From contig NZ_KQ948151.1 in NCBI RefSeq assembly GCF_001513955.1, positions 54,188 through 118,187 on the forward strand: 64,000 nt of DNA. Reading direction: 5' to 3'. The notes under the pieces were generated by a model. It was not told where the DNA came from. It searched no databases and worked only from the letters and a program-made list of their open reading frames with translations. Shown here in pieces: positions 50,001 to 58,494 of this stretch. This DNA comes from Streptomyces pseudovenezuelae. GTDB taxonomy: Bacteria > Actinomycetota > Actinomycetes > Streptomycetales > Streptomycetaceae. Position 1 is the stretch's first letter; each line of letters opens with the position of its first letter. A program made the translations under genes and the position numbers.

Positions 50001-50315
50001 TATCGAGTGGTTCATGTTGGTGCAGCTCAGCGCCATTGATGGGGAGTCTAGCCACCGCGACAGGTGTGGTGCTGTCGCCTGAAAGGGCTGTTGGGTGGCG
50101 ATGAAGTTGACGAGGCTGTAGTGGAACCTGGGCGATGTCCCGGGCGGTAGTCGAGTGGGCAAGACGCTGTTCGGTAGGCCGACGGATTTGCCTGGCCAGG
50201 CGCTATTCGCTGTCTGGGATGCCGCCGCACGTGTGGGCCATGACGTTGTCGCCCTCGCCGTTGAGGCTGGCGTCCCGCGCAGCAGGACCAGGACGGCGTT
50301 CGGTGGTCCCTCGTC
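50001..50315. other. Stretch without recognised gene
   Basis: No convincing frame on either strand. The sudden end of ligase homology at about 50000 marks an old junction, but I could not identify an element end here. Confidence 0.3.
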
Positions 50316-50966
50316 TCAGCGCTGGTCAGCCTTCCGTGCCGACTTGTTTGAACCGGCATCGTGGTTCGTCGGCTGGGAGGTAGGGGCGGCGAGTGCAGTG
50401 CGGCAGGCGAGCCAGGCGTCAGCACTCAGCAGCTTCTGGACTCTGGTGAACAGGGCGAGCAGTTGAGGGCCCCACATGTCGTGAACGGCGGAATCGGCGA
50501 TGGCGAGATCAAGTTCGTTGGCCGCCGTCAGTTCGGTGAAGTCGTGGCGCGATTGAAGCTCTGGCACGTGGGAGAGGCCGGTGAACCGGTCGTGGAAGGC
50601 AGCGTTGGCCTGGTGGAGAGCCGGGTACGTTGCCTTCCGGTCGCATGAGGCGTAGAGGTACACGATGGCCTCGGCCTCGGCACCAATCACCGCGGCGAGG
50701 TCCCCGCGACGGTCCAGTGACAGCAGTGGTGTGGGGAAGCCGTCTGTGCCGTAGAACGCGTGGCACAGACCTGCGAGTTGGAGGGCCGGACGGGCCTGCC
50801 ATGTCGCCAGCCGTGCCTGTACACGCTGGAGGTGGGTAAGGAGAGTGCCGCCGGGGTGGGTGATGCTTTCGGCGCCGAATTCACGCAGCAGGGTGACAGC
50901 CTGGTCAGTCGCGGGGGACAGAGCGGTCACGGTGTCCGTTTCCCTTCGGTATCGGGTGGTCGGCAC
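50316..50966 (-). CDS. DUF6817-like (HD-type) protein
   Basis: 216 residues. ITHPGGTLLTHLQRVQARLA, LQLAGLCHAFYGTDGFPTPL and AIVYLYASCDRKATYPAL match DUF6817 proteins, which keep H..L..H and H/D residues reminiscent of HD hydrolases; HDRFTGLSHV follows. Function unknown. Divergent from the LysR gene with a 143-base spacer containing two dyads, so it is the likely LysR target. Confidence 0.7.
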   Translation of the reverse strand: MPTTRYRRETDTVTALSPATDQAVTLLREFGAESITHPGGTLLTHLQRVQARLATWQARPALQLAGLCHAFYGTDGFPTPLLSLDRRGDLAAVIGAEAEAIVYLYASCDRKATYPALHQANAAFHDRFTGLSHVPELQSRHDFTELTAANELDLAIADSAVHDMWGPQLLALFTRVQKLLSADAWLACRTALAAPTSQPTNHDAGSNKSARKADQR

Positions 50967-51063
50967 CCGTACGGCGCCTTCGCCGGTCCGGATCCGTACG
51001 AAGGCACCGGACGGGTTGCCGCCTGGGCCCTGCGACGATCTTCTGCCGTCTCATCACCCCAGT

Positions 51064-51107
51064 CAATCCTGGGGATTACTCCACTAACCCTAGGTATAGC
51101 TTGGGTC
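51064..51107. promoter_or_regulatory. LysR-type operator region
   Basis: Two dyads: TAATCC-type AATCCTGGGGATT (about 51065-51077) and CCCTAGGTATAGCTTGGG (about 51089-51106, 14 of 18 symmetric). They sit directly before the LysR start and upstream of the divergent DUF6817 gene, as recall and activation sites of LysR regulators usually do. Confidence 0.45.
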
Positions 51108-51109
51108 TC

Positions 51110-52015
51110 ATGACTCTGGATGACCTGCGTGTGTTCGTAGCTGTGTGTCGGGCAGGAAGCCTCAGTGCCGTGTCCCGTGAGCTGTCCTGCACCCAGTCCG
51201 CGGTGAGTCAGCACGTCAAGCGCCTGGAACGCGAAACGGGCATGAGCCTGCTGGAACGCCAGCCGCGCGGGGTTGTTCCCACAACGGCGGGGCGCATCCT
51301 GTGCGATGCCGCCGCCGATGGGATCGCCGGGCTGGATCTTGCGCTGCGCCGCCTGGGAGACCTCATGAACGGTGAAAGCGGTTCCGTGCGGATCACGACG
51401 GGCGGAACGACCGTCCGGCACTTCATGGCCGAAGCGATCGTCTCCTTCCGCCGGCGCTACCCGAAGGTGAGTTTGGAGTTTCAGACCGAGACCTCCAGCC
51501 GGGGATGCTTCGATGCCCTCCTGGCCAGTCACCTCGACCTTGCCTGGATCACCGTCGGCGCCCCAGTCCGCGGCATCGAGCAGCGTCCCGTCGCCGATCT
51601 GCCCTGGGTACTCGCCGTGCGGTCCGATGATCCGCTGGCGGCCCGATCGTCCATCGACGCCCCCGAACTGACAGGCATCCGCCTCATCCGACTGCCGTCG
51701 AACTCCACCTCAGGCGCCCATCTGGAGACCGTCTTCGCCGAACGGGGGATCCGGACTGGATCGGACACAAGCGTCGCGGACTGGGATACGGCCCTGCTCC
51801 TTGCCGAACTCGGCCTGGGCCACGCCGTCGTCCCCGCAGTACCGGGTCTGCCGACACCTGGTGACGCCAGCCCCTTGCGTCTGATCCCCATTCCGGCGCT
51901 GCCACGGCTGTCGGTCGGCTGGGCCGTGCGCCGCTGGGACGCCCTCTCCCCGCTCGCTCGCAGCTTTGCCGACGCGGTCGCTACAAGTTGCGCAAAGACG
52001 TACATCACGGCGTGA
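51110..52015 (+). CDS. LysR-family transcriptional regulator
   Basis: 301 residues. N-terminal winged helix LDDLRVFVAVCRAGSLSAVS, CTQSAVSQHVKRLERETGMS, LLERQPRGVVPTTAGRIL; then the two-lobed effector domain starting SGSVRITTGGTTVRHFM. ATG 51110 lies at the end of the dyad region with no strong ribosome-binding site, so it may be translated from a very short leader. Confidence 0.92.
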   Translation: MTLDDLRVFVAVCRAGSLSAVSRELSCTQSAVSQHVKRLERETGMSLLERQPRGVVPTTAGRILCDAAADGIAGLDLALRRLGDLMNGESGSVRITTGGTTVRHFMAEAIVSFRRRYPKVSLEFQTETSSRGCFDALLASHLDLAWITVGAPVRGIEQRPVADLPWVLAVRSDDPLAARSSIDAPELTGIRLIRLPSNSTSGAHLETVFAERGIRTGSDTSVADWDTALLLAELGLGHAVVPAVPGLPTPGDASPLRLIPIPALPRLSVGWAVRRWDALSPLARSFADAVATSCAKTYITA

Positions 52016-52167
52016 GCGCGAAGACCGAGCTTGGACTCTCTCAAAGCTCACCCACAGCCGTCACCCCTCGGGCCTTCGTCAGCAGGAGCAGGGCCGCAGG
52101 GGCAGCACGGGGGCCTTTCGCCGCCGGCTTCTGGATCGCATAGGGTTCGCATTCGCGGAGGGGATTT

Positions 52168-52725
52168 GTGGCCCGAATGCGAGTTCTGCTGCTGGACGCG
52201 GCTCCTGGGAAGCTGCTCGATCGTGAGCTGGAGTGCCTGCTTGGACACGGGCTGACCATCACGCTGAACCTCCGGCGCGTAGCCGACGCTGCGAGCGCGC
52301 TGGCTGCGTGGACCGGCCGTGTGGACTTCGCCGACTTCGATGCGGTCGAGGAGTCGGCACTGTTGGCCGAGATCATCCGCGCCGGGATCGGTTATCACGC
52401 GGTGAAGTCCCGGGCCGGCGTCCCATGTCGCGCTGCGTTCCTGGCAGCGGCGACCCATCCAGCACTGACCAACCAACTCCGGGTGATCGGGCGGGCCGGG
52501 GCGGGCACCCGACCACGTCGACCTTGCCGCCGCCGCCCGCCACGGCGTCACCGTCACCCACACCCCAGGCTCCAACGCGACCGCGGTTGCGGAGTTCGCC
52601 TTGGCCCAGTTGCTTGCTCTGACCCGGAACCTGTCAAAGCACAACGAGGCGGCGCGTCACGGGAGCTGGAGCGGACCGGCTGCCCCTGCGGTCGAGCTGT
52701 CGGAGTTGACCTGGGGCGTTCGATG
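52168..52725 (+). pseudogene. D-2-hydroxyacid dehydrogenase, frameshifted N-terminal fragment
   Basis: GTG 52168 opens ARMRVLLLDAAPGKLLDREL and reaches ALTNQLRVIGRAGAGT. After one extra base near 52512 the frame changes and continues HVDLAAAARHGVTVTHTPGS, NATAVAEFALAQLLALTRNL, SKHNEAARHGSW, the conserved inner part of the family. It ends at about 52725, before the NAD-binding GxGxxG domain and the catalytic His. Confidence 0.7.
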
Positions 52726-52750
52726 ACGCGTCGCCAGGGCCTGCCTGTAC

Positions 52751-53475
52751 GTGGCCTTCAACAAACCGATCGCGCAGGAGGCCCGGGGCCGGTTCGGACC
52801 GAACGTGGAATGCCGTACGTCGCATTCGCTGGCCCGCCGTGCGGTAGGCCGCCACTTCCAGGATCGTCTCGATGCCTCTCGCCACATGCCGCTCAAGCGC
52901 ACGGCGCAGTTGCTGGGGCTGGACCGGGACCTGGCGGTGGGCAAGCGGCGGTTGCGAGCGACGGCGCTGGCGCGCCCCGTCATGGAGATGGTCCGGCGTT
53001 TTTGCTACAGCACGGACGAACAGGTCGCGGCCCTCCATCTGGGACCGGTCAATGGGCTGGACGACCAGGGGGCTCAGTATCTGGCGGAGGTGCTGCTGAA
53101 GCGGGCGCGATGGGCGTGGGAGGACATCTGCTCGCCGGCCGGGCGGCTGCCGTTTCAGCACGACCACTACCTGAAGATGTAGGCGCTGACGCGGCCGAAG
53201 CTGCGGGCGGACTTCGTGCTGCTGGACGAGGCGCAGGACACCAACCCGGTTCTGGAGGAGATCTTTCTGGCGCAGGACGCGCAGCGGGTGTGTGTCGGGG
53301 ATCCGGCGCAGCAGATCTACGAGTGGCGGCATGCCAAGGACATCATGAGCGGGTTGCCGGGCCAGCGGCTGGAGTTACGCAGTCATTCCGGTTCGGCCCG
53401 GCCATCGCGGAGGTGGCGAACCGGTGGTTGCGGCTATGGCCCGGCCTGGTCGGAAACCGCGGCCAACGCGTATGA
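52751..53475 (+). pseudogene. UvrD/Rep-type helicase, internal fragment with nonsense codon and frameshift
   Basis: VAFNKPIAQEARGRFGPNVE and CRTSHSLARRAVGRHF are motif Ia-like; the Walker A part is missing. A TAG at 53180-53182 interrupts YLKM*ALTRPKLRADFVLLD, then EAQDTNPVLEEIF (motif II) and VGDPAQQIYEWRHAKDI (motif III) follow in the same frame. Near 53385 the frame changes into SFRFGPAIAEVANRWL (motif IV). No C-terminal part. Confidence 0.8.
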
Positions 53476-53533
53476 ACGTCACCGGGCGGGGTAGCCGGGC
53501 TGCTGCCGTGCAAAGCCCGTTCGAGGAGAAATT

Positions 53534-53941
53534 GTGAGCGAACCAGCAGGTCTGGGTGTCGAGGTGGCCGTGATCGGCTCCGACGCCGCGATCATCACCG
53601 TCTGCGGAGAGCTCGACGCTGACACCGGCCTCGCCCTTCAGCACCAGTTGGCCGGCCAGGTGGTGCACGGACGACGTCACCTGGTGCTGGACCTGGCTGA
53701 GGTGCCGTTCATGGACTCCTCCGGGCTGCGTGTCATCGTACGGACCGTCAACGACATGCGGAACGTCGACGGATCCGTGTCCCTCGCCGCGCCCACCCAG
53801 GTGGTGCGACGTGTGCTTGACCTGACCGGCGTCGGCATGAGCTGCCGGATATTCGACACCGCGGACGCGGCCTGTGAAGCCCTCCTTGGCCGGAAGGGCG
53901 AAGTGTCGGATCGCACGGTGTGCGACACGGCGGATCGATAG
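53534..53941 (+). CDS. STAS-domain anti-sigma factor antagonist
   Basis: 135 residues. IITVCGELDADTGLALQHQL, HLVLDLAEVPFMDSSGLRVI (phosphorylatable Ser in MDSSG) and LDLTGVGMSCRIFDTADAA form a SpoIIAA/RsbV-type STAS domain. It would bind an RsbW-like anti-sigma kinase when unphosphorylated. GTG 53534 with GAGGAGA upstream. No partner kinase or sigma gene is adjacent. Confidence 0.88.
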   Translation: MSEPAGLGVEVAVIGSDAAIITVCGELDADTGLALQHQLAGQVVHGRRHLVLDLAEVPFMDSSGLRVIVRTVNDMRNVDGSVSLAAPTQVVRRVLDLTGVGMSCRIFDTADAACEALLGRKGEVSDRTVCDTADR

Positions 53942-54272
53942 CGAATCCACCGCGACCAAGCCTGCGAGCAACTCCATCGCGGCGGATACACAAGGGTGTC
54001 CAAGCGTGGCCTCGAGGCGACGCAGGCCGGCGGCGCCCCGAGGGCATGTCTCTCTCTGGGCGTGCGCGGCATGTAGTTGGTTGGTTCGCCGTGGGCCTGA
54101 CCGCCTCCCGGCCCGGCCGGTGGGTGAGTTGCAATTGGACTTCACCCCCGGGAAATCCGCGTCTACCAAGAGCAGGCGTGATCACAGCCGCCGGCGACCT
54201 GCCGCGCACGTCGCCGACGGGAGCAGGGCTCGACGATCAGCGCGAAGGCTCAGCAGGCCGCCGGATGCTGAG
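53942..54272. other. Gene-free spacer containing a 3'-end echo of the ISL3 passenger
   Basis: About 330 bases without a gene of its own. At 54143-54189 the text TTCACCCCCGGGAAATCC and CTACCAAGAGCAGG-GTGATC repeats, with two or three changes, the end of the passenger gene at 47302-47348. No transposase or inverted repeat of the element accompanies it. Confidence 0.55.
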
Positions 54273-54311
54273 AGTTGTACGAAACAACCTTGACGGTTGC
54301 TTCGTACAACT
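54273..54311. promoter_or_regulatory. Large inverted repeat, probable MarR operator
   Basis: Arms AGTTGTACGAAACAACC and GGTTGCTTCGTACAACT (17 bp, one mismatch) around TTGAC, ending 13 bases before the MarR start. Position and symmetry fit autoregulation, with each TTGTACGAA arm perhaps one half-site. As RNA it would fold into a stable hairpin covering the leader. Confidence 0.65.
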
Positions 54312-54324
54312 CCAAGATGGGGTC

Positions 54325-54750
54325 ATGGCAGCACGGGACGAACCTCTTGACGTGATCCATGAGGCGATCATCCTGTTCTCCCGCAATGCCAGGGTGCGGG
54401 CGAACAACACGTACGACGAACTCTCCTTCGTCGCGTACACGGTGCTGTCGTACGTGGACACCTTCCCCCAGCCGAGCGCCTCCGATCTGTCGGAGCGGTA
54501 CGGCCTGGAGAAGTCCACCGTCAGCCGTCAGCTGTCCCGGCTGGAGGAGGACGGTCTGCTGCGCCGAGTGGCGCATCCGTCGCGCCCCAGAGCCAAGCTG
54601 CTGGGACTGACCGACACCGGTCGGGTCTGCCTGGCCCGCGTCAGGCGGCACCAGCGCGAAGGGCTGGAGGAACGGCTCCGCCGGTGGCCGGACGATGACG
54701 TCGAGACATTCAGCCGCCTGCTCCGGCGGTTCGTCACGGAAGTCGGCTGA
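54325..54750 (+). CDS. MarR-family transcriptional regulator
   Basis: 141 residues from ATG 54325. DVIHEAIILFSRNARVRANN, helix-turn-helix PSASDLSERYGLEKSTVSRQ LSRLEEDGLL and wing RRVAHPSRPRAKLLGLTDTG are standard MarR. It probably represses its own promoter through the adjacent inverted repeat, and perhaps the MaoC-like gene downstream. Confidence 0.88.
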   Translation: MAARDEPLDVIHEAIILFSRNARVRANNTYDELSFVAYTVLSYVDTFPQPSASDLSERYGLEKSTVSRQLSRLEEDGLLRRVAHPSRPRAKLLGLTDTGRVCLARVRRHQREGLEERLRRWPDDDVETFSRLLRRFVTEVG

Positions 54751-54818
54751 CATCCCGGTCGCGCCCCTCCGACGGACAGCAATCAGCGACTGCGACGAAA
54801 AGTCGAATGGAGACCCAC

Positions 54819-54947
54819 ATGCGACCAGGCCTGCAAGCCCGCCGCTTCACCCCGCGTCAAGACGCGGCCAGGTCCGGTGCCGAGCCGGACGTACCGCGAG
54901 ACCGTCAGGACGACGCAAGGCTTGCGCCGGCATCGAGTGGGTGGTGA
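54819..54947 (+). CDS. 42-codon ORF coupled to the MaoC-like gene
   Basis: ATG 54819 with GGAGA upstream opens a 42-codon frame (MRPGLQARRFTPRQD start) whose TGA (54945-54947) overlaps the GTG start at 54944 as GTGA. The MaoC-like gene has no good ribosome-binding site of its own, so this frame may feed ribosomes to it. Peptide function unlikely. Confidence 0.35.
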   Translation: MRPGLQARRFTPRQDAARSGAEPDVPRDRQDDARLAPASSGW

Positions 54948-55414
54948 GTACCGTGCTGTACGCCGAGGAGCTTCGGCCCGGGGCCGTGTTCGACCTGGGG
55001 AGCGCCAAGGTGTCCCGGGAGGAGATCCTCGACTTCGGGCGTCGGTTCGACCCGCTGCCCCTGCACACGGACGAGGACGCGGCGGCCGAAAGCCGCTTCG
55101 GGGGCCTCATCGCCAGCGGCTTCCACACTCTGGCGGTCCTGCAGCGCCTCGCGGTGGACATGCTGTTCTCGCACGCCGCCGTCATCGCCGGCCGGGAGAT
55201 GGGCTCCATTCGCATGAGGGCGCCGGTCCGTCCCGAGGACGTGCTGCACGGCTCGATGGAGATCGTGGACGTCCACGCCCGCAACGACGGCACCGCCGTC
55301 GTCCACAGCCGGGGCACCCTCACGAACGACTCCGGCGCGGTCGTCCTGGAAATCGAAGGGAAGACGCTCTGGGAACACCGACGACCGGGCGGCACGGAAA
55401 ACGGCGCGGCTTGA
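54944..55414 (+). CDS. MaoC-like hot-dog dehydratase
   Basis: 156 residues from GTG 54944. FGRRFDPLPLHTDEDAAAES is the hydratase-2 motif (D-x4-H), followed by FGGLIASGFHTLAVLQRLAV and MGSIRMRAPVRPEDVL. The R-hydratase/MaoC fold acts on 2-enoyl-CoA or related thioesters. Likely co-transcribed with the MarR gene 190 bases upstream. Confidence 0.82.
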   Translation: MSTVLYAEELRPGAVFDLGSAKVSREEILDFGRRFDPLPLHTDEDAAAESRFGGLIASGFHTLAVLQRLAVDMLFSHAAVIAGREMGSIRMRAPVRPEDVLHGSMEIVDVHARNDGTAVVHSRGTLTNDSGAVVLEIEGKTLWEHRRPGGTENGAA

Positions 55415-55619
55415 CAGCGGATCGGACGGCGGCTGAACGGCGCCGTCTATGACCGACGGACGCAACGGAACCAAGCTACGGGCGCGGGACGCCTCGGACA
55501 GCGAGCGGGGACGCCACGAGACGGTGAAGACTCGAAGAACCGCTGAACGGAGACGAACTTGGAGAGTCTCTTCCAGGGCGGGCTGAGAGGTAGCGACCGT
55601 GACGTGGGCGAACTCTCGC

Positions 55620-55907
55620 CGCCCGAGCCGGAGCCCGGCTCGTTGTCGAGCGCTCTCACACGCCATGCTGGAGACCTGGCGCCGACGTCGCGACCGCACC
55701 CTCACGCCGGCAGCGTACGAGGAGTCCGGCGGCGTGCGCGGGACGGTCGCCGCGAGTGCCGAGCAGGTCTACGGCGAGCTCACGCCGGAGCAGGCCGGCA
55801 CCGCCCGCCGCATCCTGCTGCGGCTGACCAGAGTGGGATCGCTGGTCAGCCGAGGAGAGGCGCGGACGACTTCGGCACGTCCGGTGATGGGTCCCGCAGA
55901 CCGCTGA
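55620..55907 (+). pseudogene. nSTAND1-type NTPase fragment
   Basis: ALSHAMLETWRRRRDRTLTP, AAYEESGGVRGTVAASAEQV and YGELTPEQAGTARRILLRLT match the conserved segment that follows the NACHT-like core in nSTAND1/WD40 proteins of Streptomyces. The Walker motifs and WD40 repeats are absent; the frame ends in unrelated sequence just before the IS630 left end. Confidence 0.6.
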
Positions 55908-55928
55908 GCGCCAGGACCGTCATCACTA

Positions 55929-56935
55929 GTGCTGTGACCGCATAGGTTCGCCGGGTTGGTGGTCGTGGCGGTTGGATGTGCGGTGACGTCCGATCCGACT
56001 GCTGGAGGCGCGGTGGCCGAACCTGTCCGTGTGCGCAGACTGACCGACCAGGAGGGGCAGAAGCTGCAGCAGATCGTGCGCCGGCGCTGCACCAGCTCGG
56101 TGTGCTACCGGCGCGCGACGATGCTGCTGGCCTCGGCCGGCGGGAACCGCGTGCCGGTGATCGCCCAACTGGTGCAGGCCGACGAGGACACCGTGCGTGA
56201 TGCGATCCACCGGTTCAACGAGATCGGCCTGGCCTGCCTGGACCCTCGGTGGGCGGGACGCCGTCCCTGCCTGCTCAGCACTGACGACGAGGACTTCGTC
56301 ATCCAGACGGCCACCACCCGCCCCACCAAGCTGGGCCAGCCTTTCACCCGCTGGTCCCGGCGCAAACTCGTCGCCTACCTGCGCAAAGTCCACGGCCGGA
56401 TGATCCGCTGCCGGCCACCTACCACCGCACCCATGGGGTGCGCTACTTTCACGGCTGCTACTCGGTCGGCGACGACCGTCTGTGGGGTGTCAACCGCCGC
56501 AAGAAAGGGGCCGCGAACACGCTGGCCGCGCTGAAATCGATCCGCGCCGCCCGGCCCGACGGCGCCCCGATCTACGTGATCCTGGACAAACTGTCCGCCC
56601 ACAAAGGCGCCGCCATCCGCCGCTGGGCCAGGAAACACAAGGTCGAGCCGTGTTTCACCCCGACCTACGCCTCGTGGGCGAACCCGATCGAAGCGCACTT
56701 CGGACCACTGCGGCAGTTCACCATCACCAACTCCAACCACCCCAACCACACCGTCCAGGCCCGGGCCCTGCACGCGTACCTACGCTGGCGCAACGCCAAC
56801 GCCCGTCACCGCGACGTCCTGGCCGCCGAACGCAAGGAACGCGCCCGCATCCGCAGCGAGAAGGGCATCCGCTGGGGCGGACGCCCCTTCGCCGCCGCGA
56901 CCTGAAGAGTTCGGCGACCTATGCGCTCGCAGCAC
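55929..56935 (+). mobile_element. IS630-family element (internally deleted)
   Basis: The left end GTGCTGTGACCGCATAGGT (from 55929) and the right end read inward from 56935 (GTGCTGCGAGCGCATAGGT) are inverted repeats, each bordered by TA (55927-55928; 56936-56937) as expected for IS630/Tc1 elements. Length 1007 bp. A third, better-matching end lies at 57492. Confidence 0.75.
56013..56905 (+). pseudogene. IS630 transposase with central deletion
   Basis: GTG 56013 starts AEPVRVRRLTDQEGQKLQQI; the HTH region (RRATMLLASAGGNRVPVIAQ) runs to RRKLVAYLRKVHGRMI in one frame. The next recognisable piece, PATYHRTHGVRYFHGCYSVG, is in another frame, so about 90 residues with the first catalytic Asp (DEFG) are lost. 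The C-terminal half has IYVILDKLSAHKG and FTPTYASWANPIEAHFGPLR (second Asp and Glu). Inactive. Confidence 0.82.
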
Positions 56936-57351
56936 TAGCCCGTCGAACTGACCAAAGTCTCGAAGCCCGAGCTGTCGCAGTAAGACACTGCACGCCCCTC
57001 AGCCCCGATGTCGCCGCCGACCGCATTGACGGTGTCATCGAGGATGCGGTTGCCACCATGTTCAATGCCTTCCCGGTCAAGCCTTTTCGAGGCGTCGATG
57101 ACCGCATGCCCTGCTGATTCGGCGTTGTCGAACTCGGGCGACTGGACATTCTGCCCATCACTGGCGTCTGCAACGCTCGCTGTCGTGGCGCGCTTGGCGT
57201 CCTGCCAGGACCCCAGCTTGGTGCAGTAGTCCCGCTGCCACTCCTTGGCCTGCGCTGGATCGCCTGACGAGCAACTGCTCATCAGGACAGCGGCAACGAC
57301 AACGGCCGCTGCTCGCCTGACTGCTCGTGTACTCGTACCGCGATGCTGCAT
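56935..57351 (-). CDS. Small lipoprotein, end altered by IS630 insertion
   Basis: 138 residues from ATG 57351 (GGGGAGGG 7 bases upstream). Signal peptide with basic start (STRAVRRAAAVVVAAVLMSSC) ending at a lipobox-like LMSSC; Cys about 25 would be lipidated. The mature part has Cys in RDYCTKLGSW and SYCDSSGF. Its stop codon TAG is made from the TA target duplication plus the first base of the IS630 end, so the natural C-terminus was cut. Function unknown. Confidence 0.65.
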   Translation of the reverse strand: MQHRGTSTRAVRRAAAVVVAAVLMSSCSSGDPAQAKEWQRDYCTKLGSWQDAKRATTASVADASDGQNVQSPEFDNAESAGHAVIDASKRLDREGIEHGGNRILDDTVNAVGGDIGAEGRAVSYCDSSGFETLVSSTG

Positions 57352-57460
57352 GGACACGCCCTCCCCGAAGCTGCCGACACGAAGTATGGATCACGAGGGT
57401 GTCAGCTTGCGCTGATCTACACGCATCAACAGCGCCAGCTCGGCGGGGAGTAGGTGCATG

Positions 57461-57492
57461 CTCAACCCGGCGCACCTATGCGGTCACAGCAC
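57461..57492 (-). mobile_element. Solo IS630-type end
   Basis: Read inward from 57492 it is GTGCTGTGACCGCATAGGTG CGCCGGGTTG, differing in one base from the left end at 55929 over 30 bases, and bordered by TA (57493-57494). The inner sequence is not transposase, so it is an isolated end. Confidence 0.65.
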
Positions 57493-57499
57493 TAGCCGT

Positions 57500-57967
57500 T
57501 CACTGGCCGACGGACTCCGCCCGGAGCAGGTCGGGGCGGGCTTCAGCAAGGTCGAAGGCCCGCTTGAGGCCCTCCAGGAGGGCGGGCTCGATCCAGTAGA
57601 CGCGCCTGCGGTCGTCCCGCTCCAGGAGGTTGGACCGGTTGTCGGGGCCGACCCGGCGCCGTACCGCACGGATGCTGGCGAGCGTGCCGCCGATCCGCTT
57701 CGGGTCGATCGGCATCTCGGGGTGTACGGCGAAGTGGTCCTGGACTTCTTCGTACAAGGCGGTGCCGCCCACTTCGACCAGGCGGCGCAGCACGGCCCGG
57801 GCGCCGGGCACCACGGCGGCGACAGTGTCGAACAGCATCCGCTCCGTCCAGCCCTGCCCCATGTCCTCACCGCTCAGGCTCTCCGGGCCCGGCCGGGGCA
57901 CCGCCGCGGGGGCGTCGGGCCAACTGCTCGCCACAGCGGCGGGGTTGAGTCCGTAGGCGGCCTGCAC
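57500..57967 (-). CDS. Hypothetical protein, probably 5'-truncated
   Basis: About 155 residues. The same frame continues upstream to about 58015 (FRTLTDTYEQAIAAVQAAYG) without a credible start, so the N-terminus has probably been removed by the IS21 remnant. Conserved-looking parts: GWTERMLFDTVAAVVPGARA, EVQDHFAVHPEMPIDPKRIG and NLLERDDRRRVYWI, perhaps a winged-helix fold. Family not recognised. Confidence 0.5.
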   Translation of the reverse strand: MQAAYGLNPAAVASSWPDAPAAVPRPGPESLSGEDMGQGWTERMLFDTVAAVVPGARAVLRRLVEVGGTALYEEVQDHFAVHPEMPIDPKRIGGTLASIRAVRRRVGPDNRSNLLERDDRRRVYWIEPALLEGLKRAFDLAEARPDLLRAESVGQ

Positions 57968-58095
57968 GGCCGCGATCGCCTGCTCGTAGGTGTCGGTCAG
58001 CGTGCGAAAAGGCTCGTTATTACAGACAGCTGGTGGCGGGCCCGGGTCACCGTCGCAGCGCCTTCGAGCGGGGTGCCTGCGGGGCGTAACTCCTT

Positions 58096-58494
58096 ACGGC
58101 TTTCCAGATGCGGACGCCGATCTGGTGCCGCGGCCAGGCATCCCAGGTCGGTGACGCCCGCCGGGAGGTGATCGACGAGCTCCTGGAGGTCAACGCCCTC
58201 TTCCGGCTCCGGGCCGCCCAGGAGGTGCTCGGACCGCGCAAGAAGTACGGCGACGCCCCTCTGGAAGCGGCCTGCAGAAAGGCGATCACGGTCGGCGACC
58301 CGTCCTACCGCACGGTCAAGGGCATCTTGGTCGCCGGCACCGAGACCGACCCGGAACCCGAGACCGGCGACGGCGGAGCCTCGGCCTTCCTGCACGGGCC
58401 CGAGGGTCTGTTCGCGGCCACCGTCCCCACCCAGATCCCCGGCGGCGTCCACGACGACCCGGGCCGCGATGACGCCGAGGAGGCCGCCCGGTGA
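58096..58494 (+). pseudogene. istA: IS21-family IstA transposase, C-terminal fragment
   Basis: MRTPIWCRGQASQVGDARRE, NALFRLRAAQEVLGPRKKYG and LEAACRKAITVGDPSYRTVK GIL are the end of IstA. The DDE core is absent. Its TGA overlaps the istB GTG (58491), the normal IS21 arrangement. Confidence 0.8.

Noticed and set aside
53942..54324. Extension of the MarR protein upstream to about 53920
   Set aside because: The frame is open by chance; it would cross the operator palindrome and the ISL3 echo, and MarR homology begins only after ATG 54325.
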